DNA of 64,000 bases. Source: Bacillus sp. FJAT-14578 (GTDB lineage: Bacteria; Bacillota; Bacilli; Bacillales; Bacillaceae_H). The notes under the pieces were generated by a model, which ran no database searches, had not been told where the DNA came from, and saw only the letters and a list, made by a program, of their open reading frames with translations. Below, in pieces: positions 1 to 7,734 of the stretch. Position numbers and translations under genes: made by a program. The first letter of the stretch is position 1; each line of letters starts with the position of its first letter. Location: positions 310,001 to 374,000 of the forward strand of contig NZ_AYSE01000001.1 in assembly GCF_000504165.1 (NCBI RefSeq), given 5' to 3'.

Positions 1-618
1 GGATTCTCCTTTTATAAATAGGAGCACGATATAGGCAAAAGCAAGCGGCGTCACCATGAATGTTTCAAACGTCAACCCGATCGTTGCATCCATAGGAATC
101 ATTTTTTTAACCAATCCGTACAAGCCGAAACTGAAAGCGAGCGTAAGCGACACCCATGGAAATTCCCCATATTGAACGGTTAAAAACAACACTCCCGCAG
201 CCGCCAGTCCGACAGAAATCATTTGCCATGAATTCAGCTTTTCCTTCAATACCGCAATTCCAAGCAAAATGCTTACTAACGGATTGATATAGTATCCAAG
301 GCTTGCTTCAATGACATGCCCGTGATTGACTGCCCATATGTAAACAAACCAGTTTACGCTAATAAGCAGCGAAGCAGCCACCAGTGAAAAAAGCGATTTG
401 GGTGAACGAACGAACGTTTTCAATACTTGAATGGACTCTTCGATTCGTCTTCCTGCTCCCAATAAGATAAGCATAAAGATAAATGACCAAAATACGCGAT
501 GCGCTAAAATTTCTCCTGATGGTATTTGATCAAGAAGTTTCCAATAAAGCGGTAGAAAGCCCCATATTAAATAGGCTCCGCCCGCATAAAATATTCCTGT
601 TTTTTGATTTTGCTGCAA
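1..618 (-). CDS. rarD: RarD-like EamA/DMT permease (partial, runs off left edge)
   Basis: Read on the minus strand this is the N-terminal ~206 residues of an EamA-superfamily transporter of the RarD type. The protein opens with QQNQKTGIFYAGGAYLIWGF, followed by PLYWKLL and several hydrophobic helices, including a VNWFVYIWAVNHGHVIEASLGYY stretch typical of RarD. The likely start is TTG at 618, ten bases after an AAAGGAG ribosome binding site. RarD proteins are about 300 residues, so roughly the last third lies outside the window. The substrate of this family is not established. It is separated from and divergent to the next small gene. Confidence 0.85.
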   Translation of the reverse strand, partial: MQQNQKTGIFYAGGAYLIWGFLPLYWKLLDQIPSGEILAHRVFWSFIFMLILLGAGRRIEESIQVLKTFVRSPKSLFSLVAASLLISVNWFVYIWAVNHGHVIEASLGYYINPLVSILLGIAVLKEKLNSWQMISVGLAAAGVLFLTVQYGEFPWVSLTLAFSFGLYGLVKKMIPMDATIGLTFETFMVTPLAFAYIVLLFIKGES

Positions 619-759
619 TCTATTCTCTCTCCTTTACCTTCAAACTGACACTATCTTTGATTATAGTGGGTGACCCTTTGTTTTTACAATCTTTTTCTTT
701 CGGATTACGAAACATATTTTTGACAAAAATCGAGAACATAATGAAAAGGAGGAGATAAT

Positions 760-1011
760 GTGCAAGGCTCTATTTTGTGTGGAAATCTTGATACAGCAGC
801 TGATGGGTTTATGATTACAGAAGTGAAGCATGTACCGACCGAATCGGCTTTATCAAAAGAAAAAGTGACCTCTCTTTATCGCCGAATCGAACAGCAAAGC
901 GGAAAAGAAGGCATGATGGTGACCATCAACGATGGATGGCCCATTTTTCTAACAAGCGAAGAGGTTCAGTTGCTCAAACATGACTTACATTCTATTTTGC
1001 AACAAATGTAA
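760..1011 (+). CDS. Small conserved hypothetical protein (83 aa)
   Basis: An 83-residue soluble protein with a strong AAGGAGGAG site just before a GTG start; the overlapping ATG two bases upstream opens a different, short frame. It has no membrane segment or recognisable catalytic motif. The C-terminal half (GWPIFLTSEEVQLLKHDLHSILQQM) looks like a small mixed alpha/beta fold. It is monocistronic, divergent from rarD, and followed at once by a strong hairpin terminator (1015-1059). I do not recognise the family. Confidence 0.6.
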   Translation: MQGSILCGNLDTAADGFMITEVKHVPTESALSKEKVTSLYRRIEQQSGKEGMMVTINDGWPIFLTSEEVQLLKHDLHSILQQM

Positions 1012-1014
1012 AAG

Positions 1015-1165
1015 GGGATAACTCAAAAGGTTTGAAAAGCATACCTTTTGAGTTATCCTCCTGAAAAGACCCGTCATGAGAATCCAGTAAAATCAAGGAT
1101 TCAGTGACGGGTCCTTTCAGGAAAAAATCATTTTTGCGGCCTGTTTAGAACTTATGGGACAGCCA
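1015..1165. repeat. Dispersed two-hairpin repeat, copy 1 (includes terminator)
   Basis: The first hairpin (1018-1059, arms ATAACTCAAAAGG and CCTTTTGAGTTAT) acts as a terminator for the gene ending at 1011. The second (1060-1119) pairs CTGAAAAGACCCGTCA with TGACGGGTCCTTTCAG around an AATCC/GGATT inner stem. A shared tail ending CTTATGGGACAG follows. Related copies lie at 14088-14190, 14436-14540, 15537-15673 (inverted) and, more distantly, 22866-22969. It ends against the 3' end of cblS, so it may terminate convergent transcription. Confidence 0.75.
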
Positions 1166-1177
1166 CTACAGACCAAG

Positions 1178-1924
1178 TCAATTTTCTCTTCTATTTGGGC
1201 TGAATTTTTCTTTTTTAGTCAATGGTTGAAAAAGTTCTCCGCACAACTCTCGAATTACCGATTCCCTTTCCACCTTGTAGGAAATAAGTACGCACGTAGA
1301 AGGTCCTGCCGATTTGCCCAGAGGAAGGCCAGTACTTCCTGGAGAAAAATCATGACCGTTTAATTGCATTAACACATGAAGCTCATGCCCGATTCCTTTT
1401 GAACCGACAGGAATAAGTTCATAAACCCCTTCTTCACCCAGCAGCTTTCGGAATAAAGATAAGGGAAGAATCTTTTCTGACTGTTCCAGCACTTCCTGGC
1501 CAACAAGAGGGCTTCCTATCACCGCAATGCACGCATGCCTCGGCGTTCGCCCCATCCTTTTTGCTTCTTTTTTCACTTTACCGATCAGCGTAAAACCTAC
1601 CGCTGATTGCATCAATGGAAAATTCGTTTCGCTGCTGCCAACAATCGTTAGAGGTTCCAAGCCCAACTCAAGGCACACAGATTCAATTCCTTGCTCATAA
1701 AGAAGCCATGCAGACTCCCCATTAAAGTCCGATACCACAACAGAAAGCGGGTGCGCACCGATTGAGAGCATTTCCATCATTGCAACCCGCAAACTGTAAT
1801 AGGCGACCTCTTTGTATGAAACGGATATAGCATCGTACTTTTTTTCTCCGATTGCCCCGACGTTGTCAGCAACAATGACGAGATCCTCCTTTTCATCTAA
1901 AGGAAGGAACAGCATATCACGCAT
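1178..1924 (-). CDS. cblS: Alpha-ribazole kinase-like protein CblS (AIR synthase/ThiL fold)
   Basis: About 248 residues from ATG 1924, preceded by AAAGGTG; the open frame extends upstream into the adenosyltransferase gene but that part lacks a start signal. It has the AIR-synthase/ThiL-like pattern: a DNVGAIG ATP/metal loop near the N-terminus, a central SIGAHPLSVVVSDF segment, and a GSSETNF loop. CblS of Geobacillus kaustophilus phosphorylates alpha-ribazole for lower-ligand salvage, and its location as last gene of a cobinamide salvage operon supports the same role. It overlaps the preceding gene by 8 bp, so translation is probably coupled. The partner transporter CblT is not in the window. 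A ThiL-like role is the alternative. Confidence 0.72.
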   Translation of the reverse strand: MRDMLFLPLDEKEDLVIVADNVGAIGEKKYDAISVSYKEVAYYSLRVAMMEMLSIGAHPLSVVVSDFNGESAWLLYEQGIESVCLELGLEPLTIVGSSETNFPLMQSAVGFTLIGKVKKEAKRMGRTPRHACIAVIGSPLVGQEVLEQSEKILPLSLFRKLLGEEGVYELIPVGSKGIGHELHVLMQLNGHDFSPGSTGLPLGKSAGPSTCVLISYKVERESVIRELCGELFQPLTKKEKFSPNRREN

Positions 1925-2504
1925 TTTTGTTTTCACCTTTTGTACTCGAACGGAATACCTTCGCGCTGCGAACATACTCCACATCTTTCACATTCGCTCT
2001 TGTATTCGCCACTCTGGCCGCTGCAAAGAAATAATCAGACAAGCGATTTAAATATTGCATGACCGCTTCATTGATGGGATGTGTTTTTTGGACCGTTACA
2101 ACAAGACGTTCGGCACGTCTTGCAATGGTACGGCAAATATGCAGCGTCGTGGCCCCAGATGTTCCTCCAGGCAAAATAAAGCGCTCAATCGGCGGGGCCT
2201 CGTTCATGTATACGTCGATTCGGCTTTCCAGCTGGCCAATCATCGTTTCATTCACTTTATACGGATGACCTTGTTTGGCAAATGCGAGGTCGCTTCCGCA
2301 GTCAAACAACTCATGCTGGATGTTGATGAGTTCTTCCTGCAAATCTTGGAACGTCTCTCCTTCCAATTGGCAGATTGCCTGTCCGACAAAGCAATTCAGC
2401 TCATCAATCGTTCCATACGCTTCTACACGAAGGTCATCCTTATCGACACGCCCTCCGATTAAACTCGTTTTCCCTTTATCTCCTGTTCTTGTATAAATGT
2501 TCAT
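1917..2504 (-). CDS. pduO: PduO-type ATP:cob(I)alamin adenosyltransferase
   Basis: A 195-residue protein beginning MNIYTRTGDKGKTSLIGG, the signature N-terminal ATP-binding motif of PduO-type corrinoid adenosyltransferases, with the RIERFILPGGT and RRAERLVV segments that complete the active site between subunits. It transfers the adenosyl group of ATP to cob(I)alamin or cobinamide, which commits salvaged corrinoid to the coenzyme form. ATG 2504 overlaps the stop of the upstream CobU-like gene (ATGA), so the earlier in-frame start at 2600 is rejected. The B. subtilis counterpart is YvqK. Confidence 0.93.
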   Translation of the reverse strand: MNIYTRTGDKGKTSLIGGRVDKDDLRVEAYGTIDELNCFVGQAICQLEGETFQDLQEELINIQHELFDCGSDLAFAKQGHPYKVNETMIGQLESRIDVYMNEAPPIERFILPGGTSGATTLHICRTIARRAERLVVTVQKTHPINEAVMQYLNRLSDYFFAAARVANTRANVKDVEYVRSAKVFRSSTKGENKNA

Positions 2505-2929
2505 CTTCTTTCTTCCCCCTTCAGCCGAGTCGGAATACCATACCAGATTTGATCGACCCGTTCCGCTTTTTCTACGATATGCTGATACACATATCCGCAT
2601 GCATCACGCCACATTCTATCTTCTTCATCCACCGGAACAATCCCTTTTCCGATTTCCGTTCCAATCAGCACTAACCGGTCGCACTGTTTGAGCCAGACTG
2701 AAAGTTTTTGTTCAAAAAATGCCGCTGTTTCTTCCACTGTAAATCCTTGAGCGATACGACCTCTTACCCATACTTCGATTCCTTCCAGCACCGCCGTCTC
2801 CCCGGTCCCTGCTTTATCCGGAATCTCTATCTGTTCGTAAGCAGATATCCATGTCACCTTACAGTCGTTATATGTATCGCTTACCCATTTTCGTTTTCCA
2901 TTAAAGGCACCGCCAAATATGAAATGCAT
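2501..2929 (-). CDS. CobU-like P-loop protein with altered Walker A
   Basis: About 142 residues from ATG 2929 (AAGGAG nine bases upstream); a second start at 2968 also has a strong Shine-Dalgarno. The N-terminus MHFIFGGAFNGKRKW aligns with the CobU nucleotide-binding loop, but the Ser/Thr after GK is Arg and the G-loop spacing is that of CobU (GGARSGKS). It is shorter than the second CobU in the operon (191 aa, 4250-4825). It overlaps cobC upstream and pduO downstream. Possible roles are a non-catalytic partner of CobU, a guanylyltransferase-only enzyme, or a divergent cobinamide kinase. Confidence 0.7.
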   Translation of the reverse strand: MHFIFGGAFNGKRKWVSDTYNDCKVTWISAYEQIEIPDKAGTGETAVLEGIEVWVRGRIAQGFTVEETAAFFEQKLSVWLKQCDRLVLIGTEIGKGIVPVDEEDRMWRDACGYVYQHIVEKAERVDQIWYGIPTRLKGEERR

Positions 2930-3516
2930 CGCTTTCTGCTCCTTGCTGTTTGGATTGTATGTGTCCATTGCCCTCCTTCACCGGGAGAAAAATGCCAGTC
3001 CCAAAACCCTTTTCTTTCGTCTGAAAAGGCAGAGGCCAATAATTTTAAAACCCCGCCATGACTAATGATGACAAGATGTTTACCGTTGCGGGCAAACAGC
3101 TTGGCAATCGAAAGGTCCCACGCTTTCCAAATCCGCTCCGAAAATCCGGTAAACTCTTCCCCGTTCTCGGTCGGTATATGAAACGGTTCATTTAACCACG
3201 ATTGATACGTTACCCGGTGCTTGAGCTCATCATGTGTCTTTCCTTCCCAATCGCCAAAATGCAGCTCCCGCCATTCCTCCATCGCTGTATACGGGACATC
3301 CGGATACAAAATGGCTGCCGTTTCCCTGCAGCGCTGCAAATCGCTTCCCACGATCAAGTCAGGGGAAATCGGATATCGTCTCCGATACTCTTTCAATTTC
3401 TCTTTCCCGTTTTCGGATAAAGACTGATCGGTCCATCCTATATAGGCCTTTTTCTCATTTCCTTCCGTTATCCCATGACGAACACATGTAATAACCAAAT
3501 GCTCACCCAAAGCCAT
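2881..3516 (-). CDS. cobC: Alpha-ribazole phosphatase CobC-like (histidine phosphatase)
   Basis: A 211-residue member of the phosphoglycerate mutase-like histidine phosphatase superfamily. The nucleophile motif is VRHGITEGN (His14), the second histidine is in VIISHGGVLKLLA, and the intermediate GSDLQRCRETA and ELHFGDWEG motifs are intact. Within a cobalamin operon the expected reaction is removal of phosphate from adenosylcobalamin-5'-phosphate or alpha-ribazole-5'-phosphate. ATG 3516 has a G-rich AAGGGGG site and overlaps the 3' end of cobS by 49 bp. Confidence 0.85.
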   Translation of the reverse strand: MALGEHLVITCVRHGITEGNEKKAYIGWTDQSLSENGKEKLKEYRRRYPISPDLIVGSDLQRCRETAAILYPDVPYTAMEEWRELHFGDWEGKTHDELKHRVTYQSWLNEPFHIPTENGEEFTGFSERIWKAWDLSIAKLFARNGKHLVIISHGGVLKLLASAFSDERKGFWDWHFSPGEGGQWTHTIQTARSRKRCISYLAVPLMENENG

Positions 3517-4253
3517 GTTTCCCCCCCTTCGATCTCAGCCCCGATCGTATCTCCAGTAATACCGCCAAATTGTGTTTGGATAAACCGGCGGTACACGGTT
3601 CCAAACAACGCTATCGCCAAAAGCAGACATAGAACAATGAGTTTATTTTCCGTCACCGTCAGAAAGAATACCACAAACAATAGAATTTGCAGAATATACC
3701 TTTTCTTCAATGAGGAAGTAACTCCTTTTTGAAAATAAGAAGCCAATCCCGTCTCTTTCGCCGTTTGTCCCGTCATTAAAAACCAGCCTGCTGTCCAGCG
3801 CGGCAATACTAGGGCTATAGCAAACATATGAAGAGGGATGCTGCCTTTTAAAAGAAGCTCATAAATCGACGACCATCGTATAGCCAATAAAATCAAAAGG
3901 GACAGCACCGCAAATGAACCAATATGCGGATCACTCAAAATGGCCAGCTTTTTCTCTCGTTCCCGTCTGGAAAAATACGCATCACTTACGTCCATCCAAC
4001 CATCAAGATGTAATCCCCCCGTCAATCCGATCCCTGCCAATACTATGAATAAAGCGACGACCGCCGTCGAAGCAAATATGTTCACAAAAGCGAACGAAAA
4101 AAGAAAAAGTAATCCCGCTATTCCAAGTCCGATAAAAGGCAGACATAAAATTGTCCTTGCTGCTCTTCTTTCTGTCCACTCGACCGTTTTCGCCGCAGGG
4201 AAAATCGTAAAAAACTGCAGTGCCATCCTTGCTATGCTTAACCACTCTTTCAT
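3468..4253 (-). CDS. cobS: Adenosylcobinamide-GDP ribazoletransferase CobS
   Basis: An integral membrane protein of about 261 residues with at least five hydrophobic segments and the diagnostic family motif GGLHLDGWMDVSDAYFS followed by DPHIGSFAV. It joins the activated corrinoid (AdoCbi-GDP) to alpha-ribazole phosphate at the membrane. I chose ATG 4253 because it overlaps the stop of cobU as ATGA, the usual coupled arrangement in this operon; the open frame begins 24 bases earlier. Confidence 0.93.
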   Translation of the reverse strand: MKEWLSIARMALQFFTIFPAAKTVEWTERRAARTILCLPFIGLGIAGLLFLFSFAFVNIFASTAVVALFIVLAGIGLTGGLHLDGWMDVSDAYFSRREREKKLAILSDPHIGSFAVLSLLILLAIRWSSIYELLLKGSIPLHMFAIALVLPRWTAGWFLMTGQTAKETGLASYFQKGVTSSLKKRYILQILLFVVFFLTVTENKLIVLCLLLAIALFGTVYRRFIQTQFGGITGDTIGAEIEGGETWLWVSIWLLHVFVMG

Positions 4254-4825
4254 TCCTCTTCCCATCCGTTCTTCCATACATCTTTTTTGATGACCATCTT
4301 CCCTGCCTCAGCCTTCATGGCAACATCAGCTTCTTGAACAAGCCACTGATGAAACATTCCGAGCAGCTTCACATAAATAAATGTCGGCCCTGGCAGCAAA
4401 CCTCCTTCAAATAAATCATTGGAAACCACCACTAAGTGATTCACTCGTTCATTGATTTCTTTTACGGCTTGTTTCATGCTCTCGATTGTTTTTTGTTGGA
4501 ATTCGGTATCTTCCCATGCATCATGCGAGACAAAGAGTTCATTTGCCAGCCAATTAGTAGCACAATCAAGTAAAACAACATCCTCTTTCATGAGATGGGA
4601 CACCACTTCTTGCAAATTTCTTCCGCTTTCAATCGTCTTCCACTCAACAGCCGATTGTTCCCTTTCCTCTTGATGAAGTTTCACACGCTCTCTCATCTCT
4701 TCATCCGTGATTTGTCCTGTGGCAATATACACGCATCTCGAATGACTGTCTCTTAATCGCTCCACAAGACGTTCCGCCGCCGTCGATTTCCCGCTGCGTA
4801 CAGCACCGCTAACGAAGATAAGCAT
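4250..4825 (-). CDS. cobU: Adenosylcobinamide kinase/guanylyltransferase CobU
   Basis: 191 residues with an intact P-loop SGAVRSGKST at residues 6-15, a VYIATGQ strand and the LLDCATNWLANELF segment that carries the Walker B aspartate. It phosphorylates adenosylcobinamide and then transfers GMP to give AdoCbi-GDP for CobS. A strong AAGGAGGGG lies before ATG 4825. The gap to cobD (4826-4980) is unusually long for this operon and holds a large hairpin. Confidence 0.93.
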   Translation of the reverse strand: MLIFVSGAVRSGKSTAAERLVERLRDSHSRCVYIATGQITDEEMRERVKLHQEEREQSAVEWKTIESGRNLQEVVSHLMKEDVVLLDCATNWLANELFVSHDAWEDTEFQQKTIESMKQAVKEINERVNHLVVVSNDLFEGGLLPGPTFIYVKLLGMFHQWLVQEADVAMKAEAGKMVIKKDVWKNGWEEE

Positions 4826-4852
4826 GTTCCACCCCCTCCTTTCCTTTCTGTC

Positions 4853-4979
4853 CAGCTCCTACGGCAATTTCGCTTCTTCCTGCGGAACCAAAAAGCGGTT
4901 CCGCAGGAAGAAGCTCCGAAGTACAGGACGTACAAGTGCAGCCGTGGAGATTGACGTCGCGCCTTTAGGCTGCCAATTT
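4853..4979. repeat. Palindromic element with perfect 18-bp hairpin inside cob operon
   Basis: Positions 4872-4889 and 4897-4914 are perfect inverted repeats of 18 bp (GCTTCTTCCTGCGGAACC and its complement) around a 7-base loop. The outer edges (AGCTCCTACGG near 4853, and ATGGAGCT just beyond at 4982) are also imperfectly inverted. No U-run follows on the minus strand, so it is not a standard terminator. It may stabilise or process the operon mRNA, or be a small inserted repeat. Confidence 0.75.
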
Positions 4980-4980
4980 C

Positions 4981-6066
4981 CTATGGAGCTAAACGGGCTC
5001 GTTCCGCTTTTCGTATGACCCGAAGGAGACATTCGTTTTCTTTTCTTGTTTTTACCGCGATTCGAATAAAGCGGCCATCCAATCCACGGAAGTTTTCCGT
5101 ATGGCGCACCACAATCCCTTCTTCTGCCAAATACGTGAGCCATTCACGAGACTGCCAGCCCCCCGGTATGGAGCAGAGCAGAAAATTGGCCGCAGAAGGC
5201 GACGTCGTCAACCCTGCTGACTCAAGCTCACTTTTTAGCCATTCCCTTTCCTTTTGAATGAATTGAATCGTATGTTGAACAAAAGATGATTCCTGCAAAC
5301 AAGCAAGGCCGATTTGCTGGGCAACGCCATTAACACTCCATGGCGGCTGACGTTCTGCCATAGCTGAAAGGAACGAAGACGAAGCAGCCACATAGCCAAG
5401 ACGGATACCGGCAATATGAAACATTTTCGTCATCGACCTGACAAGAATAATCGGATATCCCTCTTTCAAATAAGGAATGAAGTCAATCGGTTCATGAACG
5501 AAATCAACAAACGCTTCATCAATGATGACAACCGTATTGCAATCCTTCGCTTTCTCTAGCAATAGCTTCCATTGTTCCTTTGGATACATGACACCGGTCG
5601 GATTGTTCGGATGACAAACCCATAAGGCATCCACTAACGGTACAGCATCCAGCAGCGAGCTCAAAGACCACTTCCATCCTTCTTTCTCATCTAAAGGAAT
5701 GGGTATCACCTGGCACCCAAACGCTTCACACGCCTGGCGATACTCAATAAACGTCGGTTCTACAATGGCCACTTTTTTACCGGCCAATAAGCTTGCAATG
5801 AGAAAAAACGCCTCAGCCGCTCCATTTGTCACTAGTATTTCATCCGGATGGACAACTAAACGGGATGCGAGTTCATTCGCTAACGATTCCGCTCTTACAG
5901 ACGGATAAGCAAAAGCGGATTCTCTCCATTCCGGCCATGATTGAACGATCGACTCGGGTGTACCGAGCGGGTTAACATTAACACTAAAATCTAGCAAGCT
6001 CTCTTTCTCGCTTACTTTCAACTGCTGCATCAATGCATGCGGATTAGCTCCATGTGAGGGCAGCAA
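4981..6066 (-). CDS. cobD: Threonine-phosphate decarboxylase CobD
   Basis: About 361 residues of a class I/II fold aminotransferase-like enzyme. It shows DFSVNVNPLGTP at the N-terminus, the NPNNPTGV substrate loop, an IDEAFVDF motif and the PLP lysine in SMTKMFHIAGIRLGY. It makes (R)-1-amino-2-propanol phosphate, the linker that CbiB attaches. TTG 6066 sits eight bases after AGGAGG; the ORF's upstream GTG at 6075 would overlap that site, so TTG is preferred. It overlaps the 3' end of cbiB by about 20 bp. Confidence 0.9.
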   Translation of the reverse strand: MLPSHGANPHALMQQLKVSEKESLLDFSVNVNPLGTPESIVQSWPEWRESAFAYPSVRAESLANELASRLVVHPDEILVTNGAAEAFFLIASLLAGKKVAIVEPTFIEYRQACEAFGCQVIPIPLDEKEGWKWSLSSLLDAVPLVDALWVCHPNNPTGVMYPKEQWKLLLEKAKDCNTVVIIDEAFVDFVHEPIDFIPYLKEGYPIILVRSMTKMFHIAGIRLGYVAASSSFLSAMAERQPPWSVNGVAQQIGLACLQESSFVQHTIQFIQKEREWLKSELESAGLTTSPSAANFLLCSIPGGWQSREWLTYLAEEGIVVRHTENFRGLDGRFIRIAVKTRKENECLLRVIRKAERARLAP

Positions 6067-7030
6067 TGACAACACCTCCTAAACTAAAAAAACAGAACAC
6101 AAACCCGTAAACGGTTCGTCTCATGATCACAATAGACTCGTTAATCGTTCCCGTTAACGTTTCGTTAACCGGATCCCCGATTTTTGGACGGTGGGAAGGG
6201 ATGCCTTGATATGTATTCGTGCCGCCTAACTGAATACCCAGTAAAGCGGCCATGGCACTTTCCCCGTATCCGCTGTTAGGACTCGGATGTTTCCGGGCAT
6301 CACGCTTGATGATGGAAAAGACGTAAGAAAGGGAAAATGAACTTCGACTGACATTCATAAGTGCCATGATAATTGCCGTGAGTCGGCTCGGTATATAGTT
6401 CAACACATCATCACATTTCGCACTGAAATAGCCGAATTGTCCGTAGCGTTCGTTTTTATAGCCTACCATCGAATCACATGTATTAATCGCACGATAAAAT
6501 AAAGCAAGCGGAGCCCCTCCTGCAAAAGCGAAAAAGAGAGGAGCCGTCACCCCGTCACTCGTATTTTCCGCTACTGTCTCAACAGCCGCCCTTGCGATTT
6601 CCTGTTCGGACAACTGATCTGTGTCACGACCAACGATCATTCCCACTTCTTTCCGCGCTTCCTCGATATCCTCTAAAGACAGCGGGCGGGCAACATTCAT
6701 GGCTGCTTCAGCAAGAGATCTTGCAGCAATGGTTGTATAAATAAAAATAGCTTCTATTAAAATACCAATCAACAGATGAAGCTGATAGCCTGCATAAACG
6801 AGCGCTCCTGCCGCCCCTATCGTCCAGAACGCCATGCTCACGACAAGTAAAAATCCCTTCATTTTTTTCTTTGTACCTTTATTCAATCGCTGATCCATCC
6901 AGGAAATCCAGCGCCCGAACCATCGAACGGGATGGGGCCAATGATGCGGATCGCCAAATAAACGATCAAACAAAAGGGCGAACGTAATCGATACGATTCG
7001 AGTCAATATGATTAAAGACAGTCCTTTCAT
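6044..7030 (-). CDS. cbiB: Adenosylcobinamide-phosphate synthase CbiB
   Basis: A 328-residue membrane protein with the family's LLFDRLFGDPHHWPHPVRWFG N-terminal motif (split here as DRLFGDP and HPVRWFG), a VAENTSDGVTAPLFFAF loop, and GYKNERYGQFGYFSAK. It condenses adenosylcobyric acid with aminopropanol phosphate. In a strain lacking the corrin ring genes in this window, it would act after CbiZ has turned imported cobinamide into cobyric acid. Confidence 0.93.
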   Translation of the reverse strand: MKGLSLIILTRIVSITFALLFDRLFGDPHHWPHPVRWFGRWISWMDQRLNKGTKKKMKGFLLVVSMAFWTIGAAGALVYAGYQLHLLIGILIEAIFIYTTIAARSLAEAAMNVARPLSLEDIEEARKEVGMIVGRDTDQLSEQEIARAAVETVAENTSDGVTAPLFFAFAGGAPLALFYRAINTCDSMVGYKNERYGQFGYFSAKCDDVLNYIPSRLTAIIMALMNVSRSSFSLSYVFSIIKRDARKHPSPNSGYGESAMAALLGIQLGGTNTYQGIPSHRPKIGDPVNETLTGTINESIVIMRRTVYGFVFCFFSLGGVVIAALTWS

Positions 7031-7037
7031 GTTGCCT

Positions 7038-7667
7038 TCACCTCTCTCCTAATGCCTTCCACAAACTTGTATAGACTAATTGGGCGACCGCTCTGCCAAG
7101 CGGTGTAATCGAGCCGCCGTACGTGTGCATGGTCCCCTTTTGACTGGCAGCTACACAAATGCTGTCAGTGGACGTTCCTGTTGCGCTTGTATGTGTGTTC
7201 GGATCCTTTACGCCAAGCTCCATCAGTGCTTTCACTTTCGCCTCTGTCGCACTGATAAACGTTTGCAAAAAAGCCGATTCCGTCAGCGTGCCTTCTATAA
7301 AGAAAAACATGTTGATCGTTCCCGGCTTGATCGGATCTCCAAAAATCTGTTTTCTCGTAATATCAACTGCATTTCCTACTCCGGCGGTAATGACAGATGT
7401 AACCGTTGTACTATCATCACGCCACGTTAAAATAATTCGATGGTGCAATGGAACAGCTGTCATAAAGCCTACTATTTCGTCTATTTTGAGTTCTTTTCTT
7501 TTTAAAAATTCGGTAAATTCCTGCTTGGGTTCGTCGGAGCGATAGTCTTTATCCACATACCGGTTGTAATAGGTATCCACCCATCTCGTTCCATCTCCCA
7601 ATACGCCGGAGCTGTATGTATAGTACAATGTTCCTGTCTTCATCACAAGAACGTCACGGCTTTCCAA
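7038..7667 (-). CDS. cbiZ: Adenosylcobinamide amidohydrolase CbiZ
   Basis: 209 residues with CbiZ family landmarks in order: VITAGVGNAV, GTINMFFFIEGTLTESA, a TEAKVKALMELGV helix, then ATGTSTDSICVAA and YGGSITPLGRAVAQLVY. CbiZ removes the aminopropanol tail of adenosylcobinamide or of pseudo-cobalamins, feeding cobyric acid to CbiB. The TTG start at 7667 is uncertain: no clear Shine-Dalgarno is visible, and the frame stays open upstream. A hairpin with a T-run (7687-7726) separates it from btuF. Confidence 0.85.
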   Translation of the reverse strand: MESRDVLVMKTGTLYYTYSSGVLGDGTRWVDTYYNRYVDKDYRSDEPKQEFTEFLKRKELKIDEIVGFMTAVPLHHRIILTWRDDSTTVTSVITAGVGNAVDITRKQIFGDPIKPGTINMFFFIEGTLTESAFLQTFISATEAKVKALMELGVKDPNTHTSATGTSTDSICVAASQKGTMHTYGGSITPLGRAVAQLVYTSLWKALGER

Positions 7668-7681
7668 AACGGAAATAGTAG

Positions 7682-7726
7682 AAAAAGGGGACAGCCCTTC
7701 ACTTATAAAAGGAGAAAGCTGTCCCC
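7682..7726 (-). terminator. Intra-operon intrinsic terminator between btuF and cbiZ
   Basis: On the minus strand GGGGACAGC (7718-7726) pairs with GCTGTCCCC (7687-7695), and the stem is followed by TTTTTC. It would give partial termination after btuF, so that transporter mRNA exceeds salvage-enzyme mRNA. Confidence 0.7.
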
Positions 7727-7734
7727 GCTGCTTC

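Noticed and set aside
483..758. 91-aa plus-strand frame opposite rarD
   Set aside because: Overlaps the rarD N-terminus and promoter region; no conserved features.
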